A stretch of DNA of 64,000 bases from G051903925 sp051903925 (GCF_051903925.1 NZ_CP173678.1:3844001-3908000); one strand, 5' to 3'; shown: positions 54,529-63,680, numbered from the stretch's first letter. Translations and numbers: made by a program. The notes: generated from the letters alone by a model not told the origin.

Positions 54529-55917
54529 ATGAGCATCCAGGGCAACTCGATGGCAGCGCGCGACATCGCGCACCTGATCCATCCCTATACCAACCTGGCG
54601 ACCCACCACGAGAAGGGTCCCCTCATCATCACCGAGGGCCGCGGCGTGCGCGTCTTCGACGATTCGGGGCGCGACTATATCGAGGGCATGTCCGGCCTGT
54701 GGTGCACCTCGCTCGGCTGGAACGAGGAGGAGCTGATCGAGGCGGCGGTCGAGCAGATGCGCAAGCTGCCGACCTATCACGCCTTCTCGGCCAAGAGTTC
54801 GGAGCCGTCGATCATCCTGGCCGAGAAGCTGAAGGAGATGGTGCCGTTCCAGGCATCCAAGGTGTTCTTCGCCAATTCAGGTTCGGAAGCGAACGACAGC
54901 CAGATCAAGCTGGCCTGGTACTGCAACAACGCCGTCGGCCGGCACAGCAAGAAAAAGATCATCGGCCGGATCAAGGGCTATCACGGCATCACCATCGCCA
55001 GCGGCAGTGCGACCGGCCTGCCGGTCAACCACCGCGATTTCGACCTGCCGATCGCCGGCTTCGTCCACACCGACACGCCCCACTTCTACCGTGGCGCCGA
55101 GCCGGGCGAGACCGAGGAGCAGTTCGCCGGCCGCCTGGCCCAGAACCTGGAAGAGCTGATCCTGCGCGAGGGGCCGGAGACGATCTCCTCCTTCATCGCG
55201 GAGCCGGTCATGGGGGCGGGCGGCGTGATCGTACCGCCGGCCGGCTATTTCGACGCCGTACAGAAGGTCCTGGCCAAGTACGACATCCGCTTCATCGCGG
55301 ACGAGGTCATTACCGGCTTTGGCCGCACCGGCAACATGTTCGGCTGCGAGACCTATGGGATCGAGCCCAACAGCCTGTCGGTCGCCAAGCAGCTCTCGTC
55401 GGCCTATCTCCCGATCTCGGCCGTCATCATCGACGAGCCGATGTTCCAGGCGATGGTCGAGGCGTCGAAGAAGATCGGAACGTTCGGCCACGGCTTCACC
55501 TATTCGGGTCACCCGGCCGCCGCGGCCGTCGCGGTCAGGACGCTCGAAATCTATGAGAAGCGGCGGATCCTGGACCATGTCCGCTCGATCGTGCCGCACT
55601 TCCAGAAGCGGCTGCGGGCGTTTGGCGAGCATCCCCTGGTCGGCGAGGCCCGCGGCGTGGGCCTGGTCGGCGCGCTGGAAATGGTCGCCGACAAGCGCAC
55701 CAAGCAGAGCTTCCAGCCGACACAAGGGGTGGGTGCGCGCATCCAGGCGGAAGCGCAGGAGCAGGGCCTCATCATCCGCGCGATGGGCGATTCGATCGGC
55801 TTCTGCCCGCCGCTGATCATCACGACGGACGAAATCGACGAGATGTTCGACAAGTTCGGCCGCGCCCTGGACAAGGCGAACGACTGGGTGACCAAGTCCC
55901 AGCTCCGCGCGGCGTAG
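54529..55917 (+). CDS. Class III aminotransferase (omega-aminotransferase)
   Basis: A 462-residue PLP enzyme of the beta-alanine/GABA:pyruvate aminotransferase type. FANSGSEANDSQIKLAW is the phosphate-binding turn, FIADEVITGFGRTG has the Asp that contacts the pyridine nitrogen, AKQLSSAYLPISA contains the PLP lysine, and FGHGFTYSGHPAAAA follows. The length is normal. It is not in the hopanoid cluster, and I see no reason to call it HpnO. ATG 54529 is used; ATG 54550 is possible. A perfect hairpin follows the stop. Confidence 0.92.
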   Translation: MSIQGNSMAARDIAHLIHPYTNLATHHEKGPLIITEGRGVRVFDDSGRDYIEGMSGLWCTSLGWNEEELIEAAVEQMRKLPTYHAFSAKSSEPSIILAEKLKEMVPFQASKVFFANSGSEANDSQIKLAWYCNNAVGRHSKKKIIGRIKGYHGITIASGSATGLPVNHRDFDLPIAGFVHTDTPHFYRGAEPGETEEQFAGRLAQNLEELILREGPETISSFIAEPVMGAGGVIVPPAGYFDAVQKVLAKYDIRFIADEVITGFGRTGNMFGCETYGIEPNSLSVAKQLSSAYLPISAVIIDEPMFQAMVEASKKIGTFGHGFTYSGHPAAAAVAVRTLEIYEKRRILDHVRSIVPHFQKRLRAFGEHPLVGEARGVGLVGALEMVADKRTKQSFQPTQGVGARIQAEAQEQGLIIRAMGDSIGFCPPLIITTDEIDEMFDKFGRALDKANDWVTKSQLRAA

Positions 55918-55930
55918 GTCGCCTCTCAGT

Positions 55931-55967
55931 TTCCTGCGTCACCCGGTTTGTCCGGGTGACGCAGGAA
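55931..55967. terminator. Bidirectional terminator hairpin
   Basis: A perfect 16-bp stem (TTCCTGCGTCACCCGG and its complement) with a 5-nt TTTGT loop. It lies between the convergent aminotransferase and SDR genes, 13 bp after one stop. It should end transcription from both sides; the AA/TT ends give short U tracts in each direction. Confidence 0.8.
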
Positions 55968-56014
55968 TGGAGAGTGCGGCAAGCGAAAGAACACCGCCGA
56001 ACCTGGGCCAACCC

Positions 56015-56758
56015 TCAGACGTGCTGGCCGCCGTTGATGTGGATCTCGGAGCCGGTGACGTAGCTCGACTGCTCGGTGCACAGGAAGTAGATCGTCTTGG
56101 CGACTTCTTCCGGGCTGCCCAGGCGGCGCAGCGGGATCTGCTCGACCAGCTTTTCCGTCCCCGGCGACAGGATCGCCGTCTCGATCTCGCCCGGCGCGAT
56201 CGCGTTGACGCGAATGCCGAGCGGGCCGAAGTCGGCCGCCATTTCCCGCGTCAGGGCCGAGAGGGCCGCCTTGGACGTGGCATAGGCAGACCCCGCAAAC
56301 GGATGCACGCGCGAGCCCGCGATCGAGGTCACGTTGACGACGGAGCCGTGCACCATCTTCAACTCGTTGACCAGGCCGCGCGCCAGCATGATCGGCGCCA
56401 TGAAATTGACCTGGAAGACGTGGCGCCACAGGTGCGGCTCGGTGTCGAGCGTGCTGAGCCGCGCACCCCCCGCCCCTTTGGGCGAGATGCCGGCATTGTT
56501 GACCAGCGCATGCAGGGGCCCGCCGTTCAGTCGGCTGCGCATGTCCTCGATCGCGGCCGGCAGGGCATCGACATCGCCCAGGTCGACGGTGACGTGATCC
56601 TCTGGCCCCATTTCCCAGGGGCAATCCTCCGGAAACGGCTGGCGCGAGCAGGTGATGACCCGCCATCCGGCGCTGGAGAAGCGCTTGACCGTCGCGTGGC
56701 CGATGCCCCGGCTGGCTCCGGTGAGGATCAGGGTGCGACGTTCCTGGTTGCTGGCCAT
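56015..56758 (-). CDS. SDR family oxidoreductase
   Basis: A 247-residue classical SDR. TGASRGIG (14-21) is the cofactor loop, NNAG is at about 87-90, and Ser in VNVTSIAGS and Tyr-Lys in YATSKAAL form the active site. ITCSRQPFPEDCPW after strand 2 contains an Arg suited to NADP(H). The C-terminus YVTGSEIHINGGQHV is standard. The substrate is unknown. Confidence 0.92.
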   Translation of the reverse strand: MASNQERRTLILTGASRGIGHATVKRFSSAGWRVITCSRQPFPEDCPWEMGPEDHVTVDLGDVDALPAAIEDMRSRLNGGPLHALVNNAGISPKGAGGARLSTLDTEPHLWRHVFQVNFMAPIMLARGLVNELKMVHGSVVNVTSIAGSRVHPFAGSAYATSKAALSALTREMAADFGPLGIRVNAIAPGEIETAILSPGTEKLVEQIPLRRLGSPEEVAKTIYFLCTEQSSYVTGSEIHINGGQHV

Positions 56759-56964
56759 CTCGATCCTTCAGCCCAGTCCGTCACCGCCATGCCCCGGCGG
56801 CTCGGCCGGTCTGGCCGCGCCTGCACGGGGCCCGCGCCGAACTGCGGCCCGCAGTGTAGGGCCGAATGGCGGGCCGGGCCACCGCGGCAGCCGAGCCCCG
56901 GCCATGGGGCTGGCCTGCTTGCGACGCAAATCCGCGTCCCCGCCAGGGACTTGGCCGGTGCCGC

Positions 56965-57783
56965 TCAGTGCGCGACGAGAAGCGGCAGGGGACAGGACTG
57001 GATCAGCTCCCGCGTAGTGCCGCCCAGGACCAGCTCGCGCAGCCGGCTGTGACCGTATGCGCCCGAGATCAGCAGCCCAGCACCCAGCGCCTGGGCCCGC
57101 GCGATCAGGGCGGCGGCGGCACTGCCCGTGCCGGGGTCCAGGACCTCCGTCGTTGCGGCGACACCGTGCAGGCCCAGATAGCGCCCCACCTCCGGCAGGT
57201 TGGCGGTGTCACGCGCACTGCCGACGTGCAGGACATGGACCGGCGTCCCGGCCAGGAAGGGCAGGCCCGCGCGCAGCGCCCGCGCGGCCGGCAATGCGTC
57301 GGTCCAGGCCACCACCACCGGCCCGGCCAGGTCGCCCCCCGCCCCTGCCGGGACCAGCAGGATCGGCCGCGCGGTCGCCATGACCAGGGAGTCGAGCAGC
57401 GATTCATGATCGCGGCTGCCGCCGACCAGGATGGTCAGGTCGGCCAGCCGCCCGGCCGAGGCGAGAAGCGCCTCCGGCGGCCCGGTCCGCGTGACGAAAC
57501 GCGCCGCGACGGCATCGCCGGCCTGCGGCAGGAAGGCGTCGAACGCGGCGCGCGCCTTGTCCTCGCGCAGGCGGGCTTCCTTCTCGCTGGCCGTGATCAG
57601 CAACTCAAGCCCCACCGCGGGCGTGCCGACCCCCATCATCGCCGCGGTCTGCGCCGGGTCCAGTCGGGGGTGGAAGACCTCGACCTCGGCTCCGAAACGC
57701 CGGGCCAGGGCGGCCGCCGCCACCAGCGCCGGCGTCGAATCGTTCATCCCGTCATGCGGTACCAGGATCTTCCGGATCGTCAT
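56965..57783 (-). CDS. Tandem universal stress protein (UspA)
   Basis: A 272-residue protein with two Usp domains. The first begins MTIRKILVPHDGMNDSTPALVAAAALA; the second, from about residue 150, ends with GLLISGAYGHSRLRELVLGGTTRELIQSCPLPLLV, the G-2x-G-9x-G-(S/T) ATP-binding motif. The first unit's equivalent (LVGGSRDHESLLDSLVMATARPILLV) is degenerate. Such tandem proteins are cytoplasmic and stress-linked. The start is chosen at the domain boundary (ATG 57783); upstream in-frame sequence is Arg/Pro/Gly-rich. Confidence 0.9.
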   Translation of the reverse strand: MTIRKILVPHDGMNDSTPALVAAAALARRFGAEVEVFHPRLDPAQTAAMMGVGTPAVGLELLITASEKEARLREDKARAAFDAFLPQAGDAVAARFVTRTGPPEALLASAGRLADLTILVGGSRDHESLLDSLVMATARPILLVPAGAGGDLAGPVVVAWTDALPAARALRAGLPFLAGTPVHVLHVGSARDTANLPEVGRYLGLHGVAATTEVLDPGTGSAAAALIARAQALGAGLLISGAYGHSRLRELVLGGTTRELIQSCPLPLLVAH

Positions 57784-57845
57784 CGCACGTCCTCCTCCGC
57801 CGGAGCGGCGGCCCGCTTCAGGTCCGCCGGGGACAGTCTGGCATC

Positions 57846-58547
57846 CTATGGCGCCCTCTTGCGCAGCAAAGTTGCACAGGCCAGGTCCTGGGTCAGGCGC
57901 CGGGCCGCGGCGTCGTCCAGGGGCGGGGGATCGGCATCGGCGTGGCGATGCATGGCCAGCCACGACACCTGTTCCACGATCGCGCGCGAGGTGCCGGGCC
58001 GCACCGCGATGGGGTCGAACAGGCCCTGCGCCACCCGTGCCCGGGCATAGGCTTCAAGGTCGGCCAGCAGGCCGCCGCGCATCGCCGTCGCCAGGAAGGC
58101 GCCAAGCGCAGGCAGGTCGCGCCCGCAATGGTCCAGCAGCCAGATCAGGCGTCGCTGTGCGGAAAGCTGTTCGTGGATCTCGCCGATGATCGCCGCCAGT
58201 TCCGCCGCCGCATCGCTCGGCGGCGGGGCGGTCACAGCCGTCCGCAACAGGGGCCAGCGCGTGCCGGCGCCCCCCATCGCCTCGCGCAGGAGGGCGATCG
58301 TCGCGTCCAGGCCGGTGGCCTGGCCCGTGGCGGCATAGCCGTCGTCCAGGCGGCCCAGGGCATGACGTACGGCGATGTGCAGCAATGCCTCCTTGCTGTC
58401 GACCGACAGATAGAGGGTGCCCGGCGACAGGCCGCAGGCCCGCGCGACATCCGCCATCTGGGCCAGGCGGAAGCCAGACCGGCCAAAGACGCCAAGCGCC
58501 GCATCGGCGATCCGGGCCAAGCGTCCTGCGTCGCGGGGTCGGGCCAT
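57846..58547 (-). CDS. TetR/AcrR family transcriptional regulator
   Basis: A 233-residue TetR regulator. The HTH is at about 10-57: RIADAALGVFGRSGFRLAQMADVARACGLSPGTLYLSVDSKEALLHIAV. The C-terminal ligand domain is long and Ala-rich. It is divergent from the PQQ dehydrogenase gene, with a TGAA/TTCA palindrome (58590-58604) in the 94-bp gap, so it probably represses that gene and itself. The USP gene lies 62 bp downstream on the same strand. Confidence 0.88.
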   Translation of the reverse strand: MARPRDAGRLARIADAALGVFGRSGFRLAQMADVARACGLSPGTLYLSVDSKEALLHIAVRHALGRLDDGYAATGQATGLDATIALLREAMGGAGTRWPLLRTAVTAPPPSDAAAELAAIIGEIHEQLSAQRRLIWLLDHCGRDLPALGAFLATAMRGGLLADLEAYARARVAQGLFDPIAVRPGTSRAIVEQVSWLAMHRHADADPPPLDDAAARRLTQDLACATLLRKRAP

Positions 58548-58584
58548 GTCATCCTCCAGCTAGAACACCGCTCATACCACGCCA

Positions 58585-58612
58585 TTGACTGAACAGATCA
58601 TTCATTTAAACT
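58585..58612 (+). promoter_or_regulatory. Candidate promoter and TetR operator for the PQQ dehydrogenase
   Basis: TTGACT (58585-58590) and TAAACT (58607-58612) are spaced 16 bp, a reasonable sigma-70 promoter. Within it lies TGAA-N7-TTCA (58590-58604), an imperfect 15-bp palindrome resembling AcrR/TetR operators. It is 30 bp upstream of the dehydrogenase ATG. The stretch is AT-rich against the local background. Confidence 0.5.
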
Positions 58613-58641
58613 GAGCCGATCCTCCACGGGAAGGTTGCTCC

Positions 58642-60666
58642 ATGCGCGCCCGTTACGCCGTTCCCCTCGCACTGCTGATCGGCGGCCTCGGCCTGGGCGG
58701 CGGCTTCGTCTGGCTCAACCAGTTCCGGCCGCCGCAGGACGCCTCCGCCCCGCTCCCGCCCCCCGCGCCCGTGGCCGACGATCTCGGCTGGACCAATGTC
58801 GGCGGCGATGCCGGCCATTCCCGGCGCTCCACATTGGCGCAGATCGACCGGGGCAATGTCGCGCACTTGGTCCCGGCCTGGACCTGGTCGTCGGGCGAGA
58901 TGGCGGCCCATCCCGCCCTGTGGAAGCGGGCCAAGATGCAGGTGACGCCGATCCTGGCCGGCTCGAGCCTCGTCGCCTGCACCCCCTTCTCCCGCGTCGT
59001 CGCGCTGGACCCGGCCACGGGCACGGAACGCTGGCGCTTCGACCCTCAGGTCGACCTGGCGCGCCAGCCGTCGGAACTGTTCAACTGCCGCGGCCTGGCG
59101 CAGTGGACGGACGCGACGGCCGATGCCGCGGCGGCCTGCGCCCGGCGCGTGGTCGTGGCGACGACGGATCGCCGACTCATCGCGCTCGATGCCCAAAGCG
59201 GGCAGCCTTGTCCCGGCTTCGGCCAGGGCGGCACGGTCGCCGTCGCTCCCGCCCGCGCCCTCAGCCGCCCGGGGGAATTGCAGTTCAGCTCCGCCCCCGC
59301 CATCGTCGGCGACACGCTGGTGGTGGGTACGGCCAGCGGCGACAACCAGCGCACGGACGCGGCCGACGGCACCGTCTTCGCCTTCTCCATGCGCGACGGC
59401 CGCCCCTTGTGGACCTTCGACCCCGTGCCGCGGGGCGACGATCCGATTGCCAGCCCCACCTGGGGCGGCGACAGCGCCGCCCGCACGGGCCAGGCCAATG
59501 TCTGGGGCTCGATCAGCGCCGATCCGGAACGGGACCTGGTCTTCCTCCCCACGTCCAGCCCCAGCCCCGACTTCTTCGGCGGCCTGCGCCCGGGCGACAA
59601 CCGGCATGCCAACAGCATGGTTGCGCTGCGGGCCAGCACGGGCGCCGTGGTGTGGTCGTTCCAGACCGTGCATCACGACCTGTGGGACGCCGACATCCCC
59701 GCCGGGCCCAGCCTGCTGACCCTGCGGCGTGACGGGCGCGACGTGCCGGCACTGGCCTTCGCGACCAAGATGGGCTTCCTCTTCGTCCTCGACCGCGAGA
59801 CCGGCGCGCCGCTCTATCGGGTCGAGGAACGGCCGGTGCCGCCCAGCGACATTCCGGGTGAGGTCGCCTCCCCCACCCAGCCCTTTTCCACCCTGCCGAT
59901 CGTGGCCCCGCAGGCGATCACGCCGGACCAGGCCTTTGGCGTCACGCCCTTTGACCGCCAGGCATGCCGGGAACGACTGCAGGGCCTACGCCATGACGGC
60001 CTGTTCACCCCGCCCAGCCTGCAGGGCACGGCGTTCTTTCCCTTTACCGGCGGCGGCGCCAACTGGGGCGGCCTGGCGGTGGCGGCGGGCAATCGCCTGG
60101 TCGTCAATACCAGCCGCGCCATCCACATCGTGCGCCTGTTCCCCCAGGCCGACCTGGAGGCGGAGCGGACCCGTGGCCGGGCCGAGGGGGCGGAGGTCTC
60201 GCCCCAGGCCGGGGCCCCTTTCGGCATGCGGCGGGAACTGCTCCTCTCGCCGCTGGGCCTGCCCTGCAACCCGCCGCCCTGGGGCGCGCTGACGGCGGTT
60301 GACCTGGACCCCGATGGCCCCGGCAGCAGCCGGCTCGCGTGGGAGGTACCGCTGGGCACGACGCAGTCGCTGGCGCCGCTGGGCCTGGCCTTCCCGTGGG
60401 GCACGCCCAATTTCGGCGGGCCGCTGGTGACCGATGGCGGCCTTGTGTTCATCGGTGCCGCGCTGGAGCCCGTCCTGCGCGCGTTCGACCTGGATACGGG
60501 GCGCGAAGTGTGGGCGGGTCCCCTGCCCGCCGGCGGCCAGGCAACGCCGATGACCTATGCGGTGGGCGGCCGGCAATATGTCGTCATCGCAGCGGCCGGC
60601 CATCCGCTGGCCGATGTCGGGCGCAGCGACAGCATCGCAGCCTTCGCGCTGCCGCCCGCGCGCTGA
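58642..60666 (+). CDS. Membrane-anchored PQQ-dependent dehydrogenase
   Basis: A 674-residue quinoprotein with one N-terminal membrane anchor (about 7-24) and an eight-bladed propeller of the membrane glucose/quinate dehydrogenase type. TNVGGDAGHSRRSTLAQIDRGNV starts the propeller; WSFQTVHHDLWDADIPAGPSLL is the blade region with the conserved HDLWD that holds active-site residues. Later blades include FPWGTPNFGGPLVTDGGLVFIGA and GQATPMTYAVGGRQYVVIAAAG. It would oxidise an alcohol or sugar in the periplasm and pass electrons to ubiquinone. The substrate is unknown. Divergent TetR control is likely. Confidence 0.9.
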   Translation: MRARYAVPLALLIGGLGLGGGFVWLNQFRPPQDASAPLPPPAPVADDLGWTNVGGDAGHSRRSTLAQIDRGNVAHLVPAWTWSSGEMAAHPALWKRAKMQVTPILAGSSLVACTPFSRVVALDPATGTERWRFDPQVDLARQPSELFNCRGLAQWTDATADAAAACARRVVVATTDRRLIALDAQSGQPCPGFGQGGTVAVAPARALSRPGELQFSSAPAIVGDTLVVGTASGDNQRTDAADGTVFAFSMRDGRPLWTFDPVPRGDDPIASPTWGGDSAARTGQANVWGSISADPERDLVFLPTSSPSPDFFGGLRPGDNRHANSMVALRASTGAVVWSFQTVHHDLWDADIPAGPSLLTLRRDGRDVPALAFATKMGFLFVLDRETGAPLYRVEERPVPPSDIPGEVASPTQPFSTLPIVAPQAITPDQAFGVTPFDRQACRERLQGLRHDGLFTPPSLQGTAFFPFTGGGANWGGLAVAAGNRLVVNTSRAIHIVRLFPQADLEAERTRGRAEGAEVSPQAGAPFGMRRELLLSPLGLPCNPPPWGALTAVDLDPDGPGSSRLAWEVPLGTTQSLAPLGLAFPWGTPNFGGPLVTDGGLVFIGAALEPVLRAFDLDTGREVWAGPLPAGGQATPMTYAVGGRQYVVIAAAGHPLADVGRSDSIAAFALPPAR

Positions 60667-60670
60667 CCGG

Positions 60671-62173
60671 TCAGTCCGGCAGCACCGCCCGCGCCCGCGC
60701 GACCAGGTCCGGCCCCGCGGCCAGCCGGGTCCAGGCGATCGGCCCCAGGTCATAGGACTCCTGCGCCTGGACCTGGGCCACGCCCGCGTCCGAGGCATCG
60801 CCGCGGCGCCCCGCCACCCGCGCCAGCCGCTCCGCCAGCGGCAGGTCCAGCCACAGGCCCGCAAAGGCGACGCCCACGGTGCGGGCCACGGCCGCGGCGG
60901 CGTCACGCTCCGCCACGCGGGCAAAGACGGCGTCCAGCACGACGCTGCATCCCTGGCGCAGCAGCAGGTCCGCCCGCCGGACCAGCTCGGCATAGACGGC
61001 GCGCCCCGCTTCCACGCCATAGGCCTCCGGTGGCAGGGCCTGTTCCGGCGGCACGCCCGCCAGCTGCTTGCGCAGCACGTCGGAGCGGAGGATCACCGCG
61101 CCCGGCGCCGCTCCGAACGCCGGGGCCAGAGCGCGGGCCAGCGTCGTCTTGCCGGTCCCCGACAGGCCGCCAATGGCCACCAGGCGCGGCGCCACCGGCC
61201 GCAGCAGGTCCAGGCCAAGCTCCAGATAGGCACGGGCGCCGTCCGGCTGCCCCATGCGGGCCGAGACATGGGCCCGCACCGCGGCACGCAGGGCCAGGAA
61301 CAGCGGCAGGACGTCCAGTTGGTCCAGCCAGCCCGTCACCTCAAGCCAGCGGTCCAGCACGCGGTGCGCCAGGTCGCGCCGCCCACGCGCCAGCAGGTCC
61401 ATCACCAGGAACGCCAGGTCATGGAGCACGTCTATGGTGGACAGGTCCTCGGAGAATTCCAGCGCATCGAACGCCGTGGGGCGTCCGTCAAGCAGGCACA
61501 GGTTGGCCAGGTGCAGGTCCCCGTGGCAGCGCCGCACCAGGCCCGCCGCCGCCCGCGCCTCCAGCCCCGGCAGGACGCGGGCATGGGCCGCGACCAGGCC
61601 CTGGCCCAGGGCCCGCGCTCGCTCGGGCGGCAGGTCCGCCGCCAGCAGGTCGCCGGCATTCTGCCGCACCGCGCCAGCCAGGCGGCTGGGACCCGGCACC
61701 GGGGCCAGGTGGCGATGCACCGCGCCGATCGTCTCGGCCGTCGCCGCGGCCAACGTCGCGTCCAGCCGCCCGGCCGCCAGCACGTGGTCCAGGCGATCGG
61801 CGGTGGGGAAGCGCCGCATCACCACCAGCCAGTCGACCACGTCCTCGCCGGGGCCAGCCTCCGCCGCCGGCCGCAGCGGTCCCAGGGCAAGGCCCCCCGG
61901 CCGCGCCAGGATGGGTTGCAGGCCCAGGTACAGGCCCGGCGCCCAGGCCCGGTTCAGCCGCAGTTCGGCGGCACAGGCAAGGCGCCGCCGTTCGGCCGTC
62001 GACTGGTCCAGATAGCCGCGATCAACCGCGCGCTTCAGCTTCAGCGCGCGCTCGCCCGCCAGGACCACGACCGATACATGGGTGTCGTGCCGTTCGACGG
62101 GCAGGCCGCCATGGCTCGCGGGATCGGCCAGGAAGGCGACGAGCGCCGCCTCGTCCGGCCGAGCCGCTGCCAT
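60671..62173 (-). CDS. Fusion of phosphotransferase-like (APH) and AAA nucleotide kinase domains
   Basis: A 500-residue bifunctional protein. Residues about 30-310 are an aminoglycoside-phosphotransferase-like fold with CHGDLHLANLCLLDGRPTAFDALEFSEDLSTIDVLHDLAFL (HGDLHxxN and the D of the DFG equivalent). Residues about 325-495 are a P-loop kinase with GGLSGTGKTTLARALAP (Walker A), LRSDVLRKQL and VVLDAVFARVAERDAA. Fusions of this kind are common in proteobacteria but have no known substrate. It starts five bases after the pdxH stop, in one operon. It may phosphorylate a small hydroxyl compound. Confidence 0.87.
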   Translation of the reverse strand: MAAARPDEAALVAFLADPASHGGLPVERHDTHVSVVVLAGERALKLKRAVDRGYLDQSTAERRRLACAAELRLNRAWAPGLYLGLQPILARPGGLALGPLRPAAEAGPGEDVVDWLVVMRRFPTADRLDHVLAAGRLDATLAAATAETIGAVHRHLAPVPGPSRLAGAVRQNAGDLLAADLPPERARALGQGLVAAHARVLPGLEARAAAGLVRRCHGDLHLANLCLLDGRPTAFDALEFSEDLSTIDVLHDLAFLVMDLLARGRRDLAHRVLDRWLEVTGWLDQLDVLPLFLALRAAVRAHVSARMGQPDGARAYLELGLDLLRPVAPRLVAIGGLSGTGKTTLARALAPAFGAAPGAVILRSDVLRKQLAGVPPEQALPPEAYGVEAGRAVYAELVRRADLLLRQGCSVVLDAVFARVAERDAAAAVARTVGVAFAGLWLDLPLAERLARVAGRRGDASDAGVAQVQAQESYDLGPIAWTRLAAGPDLVARARAVLPD

Positions 62174-62178
62174 CGAAG

Positions 62179-62802
62179 TCAGGGATAGAGCCGCGTCGTG
62201 GCCCAGCCCTCGCCCTGACGCTCGTACAGCAGGCGGTCGTGCAGTCGGAACGGGCGGTCCTGCCAGAACTCGATGCGCTTCGGCGTCAGCCGCCAGCCGC
62301 CCCATTCGGGCGGCCGGGGAATGTCGCGCCCGGCGAACTGCTGCTCGATCTCCGCCACCTTGGCCTCGAGCTCGGATCGGGCGGCCAATGGCCGCGACTG
62401 CAGCGAGGCGCGCGCGCCGATCTGCGAGACCCGGGCGCGCGTCGCGAAATAGGCGTCGGCCTCGGCCTCCGTCGCGTGGGCGACCGTGCCCTCCACCCGC
62501 ACCTGGCGGCGCAGCGACTTCCAGTGGAAGGCCAGCGCCGCATGCGGATTGGCCTCCAGCTCGCGGCTCTTGCGGCTGCCGAAATTGGTATAGAAGACGA
62601 ACCCCGCCAGATCCTGGCCCTTCAGCAGCACGATGCGGGCCGATGGCGCGCCATCCGGCCCCACGGTCGCCAGGGTCATCGCATTGTGGTCGTTGGGCTC
62701 CGACGCCTGCGCCGCGGCCAGCCACGCGGCAAAGCGCTGATAGGGTTCGGCCAGGGCGACGCCGCCGCCCGGCTGTGCCTCGAATTCCAGGAAGTCGCTC
62801 AT
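62179..62802 (-). CDS. pdxH: Pyridoxamine 5'-phosphate oxidase
   Basis: A 207-residue FMN enzyme making pyridoxal 5'-phosphate from PNP/PMP. FMN and substrate contacts: SARIVLLKGQDLAGFVFYTNFGSRKSRELEANPHAALAFHWKSLRRQVRVEG, a hallmark PdxH stretch. The C-terminus PKRIEFWQDRPFRLHDRLLYER...W...RLYP is complete. It leads an operon with the APH-AAA fusion. A CRP-type palindrome lies 60-75 bp upstream. Confidence 0.96.
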   Translation of the reverse strand: MSDFLEFEAQPGGGVALAEPYQRFAAWLAAAQASEPNDHNAMTLATVGPDGAPSARIVLLKGQDLAGFVFYTNFGSRKSRELEANPHAALAFHWKSLRRQVRVEGTVAHATEAEADAYFATRARVSQIGARASLQSRPLAARSELEAKVAEIEQQFAGRDIPRPPEWGGWRLTPKRIEFWQDRPFRLHDRLLYERQGEGWATTRLYP

Positions 62803-62861
62803 GCCGGACCTTCTCGCTGCGGTCGCCCATGCCTCCGCCTGCGCAAGGAACGCCGGGGCGC

Positions 62862-62877
62862 CGTGACCGTTATCACA
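62862..62877. promoter_or_regulatory. CRP/FNR-family-type palindrome upstream of pdxH
   Basis: CGTGA-N6-TCACA, one base from the CRP consensus TGTGA-N6-TCACA, in the 255-bp gap between the divergent pdxH and lipoprotein genes. Two further TGTGAC strings follow at about 62887 and 62909. The rest of the gap shows no clear promoter. Binding by a CRP-like protein is inference. Confidence 0.4.
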
Positions 62878-63057
62878 GACAGAAATGTGTGACCGATCCT
62901 AGATCCCTGTGACAATCGTGGCCTCTACTTAGGGGTTCAGCCATATTGTCACGGTCCTGGCGAGGCGTCAGAATCGCCAGGGACACCCAGATTTGCTGCG
63001 GACCAGATTGCTGCGGAGCCGTGGCGCTGTCCGTCACCACAGCCGAGGTTGAGAATT

Positions 63058-63543
63058 ATGCGTGCACCCATGATTGCCCTGGTCGCCGCGGCGGCCCTGA
63101 CGCTCGGCGCCTGCCAGCAGGGCTATGGCGGTTATGGGCCGAAGCAGACCGGCGGCGCCGTCCTGGGCGCCGGCGCCGGCGCGCTGCTGGGCAACCAGTT
63201 CGGCTCGGGCTCCGGCCGCATCGCGGCGACTGTTGCTGGCGGCCTGCTGGGCGCCTTCCTGGGCGGCAGCGTCGGCGCGTCGCTGGACCGCAATGACCAG
63301 ATGTACGCCGAGCGCTCCGCCCAGAGCGCGTTCGAGACCTATCCCTCTGGCCGCCCTGCCGAATGGCGCAATCCGGACAGCGGCAACTACGGCACCGTGG
63401 TGCCGCAGCAGGCCTACCAGAACCAGTATGGCGAGACCTGCCGCGAGTACCAGCAGACGATCGTCGTCGGCGGCCGCACTCAGAACGCCTATGGCACGGC
63501 CTGCCGTCAGCCGGATGGCAGCTGGCGCATCGCCAATTCCTGA
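63058..63543 (+). CDS. Glycine-zipper surface lipoprotein (17 kDa antigen-like)
   Basis: A 161-residue lipoprotein. The signal peptide ends with the lipobox LGAC, giving an N-terminal lipidated Cys near residue 18. A glycine-zipper 2TM segment (GGAVLGAGAGALLGNQFG and GGLLGAFLGGSVGASLD) is followed by the RT0821/Lpp0805-type C-terminus with CREYQQTIVVGGRTQNAYGTACRQPDGSW. It is an outer-membrane component. ATG 63058 with GAGG upstream is preferred to TTG 63049. A strong hairpin follows. Confidence 0.92.
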   Translation: MRAPMIALVAAAALTLGACQQGYGGYGPKQTGGAVLGAGAGALLGNQFGSGSGRIAATVAGGLLGAFLGGSVGASLDRNDQMYAERSAQSAFETYPSGRPAEWRNPDSGNYGTVVPQQAYQNQYGETCREYQQTIVVGGRTQNAYGTACRQPDGSWRIANS

Positions 63544-63570
63544 TCGGACCCACCCGGTCCGGCCGTGAAC

Positions 63571-63634
63571 GCGGCCCGGCGCCCTGAGGCGCCGGGCCGC
63601 GATGCCATCCCTCGCGCGGCGCTCCTGCCGCGCG
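63571..63634 (+). terminator. Two consecutive strong hairpins
   Basis: First: a perfect 13-bp stem GCGGCCCGGCGCC with a CTGA loop (63571-63600). Second: CGCGCGGC and GCCGCGCG arms with a 6-nt loop (63613-63634), extendable through CCATCC/GGATGG. They end the lipoprotein message before the dnaJ-type gene. No T-run follows. Confidence 0.8.
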
Positions 63635-63680
63635 CGGATGGCGAGACTTTTGCTGAATGCCGTTCTAGGCTCGACCTCCC

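Noticed and set aside
54529..55917. Idea that this aminotransferase is HpnO
   Set aside because: Its closest signature is the omega-aminotransferase (beta-alanine/GABA) type and it lies 34 kb from the hopanoid genes.
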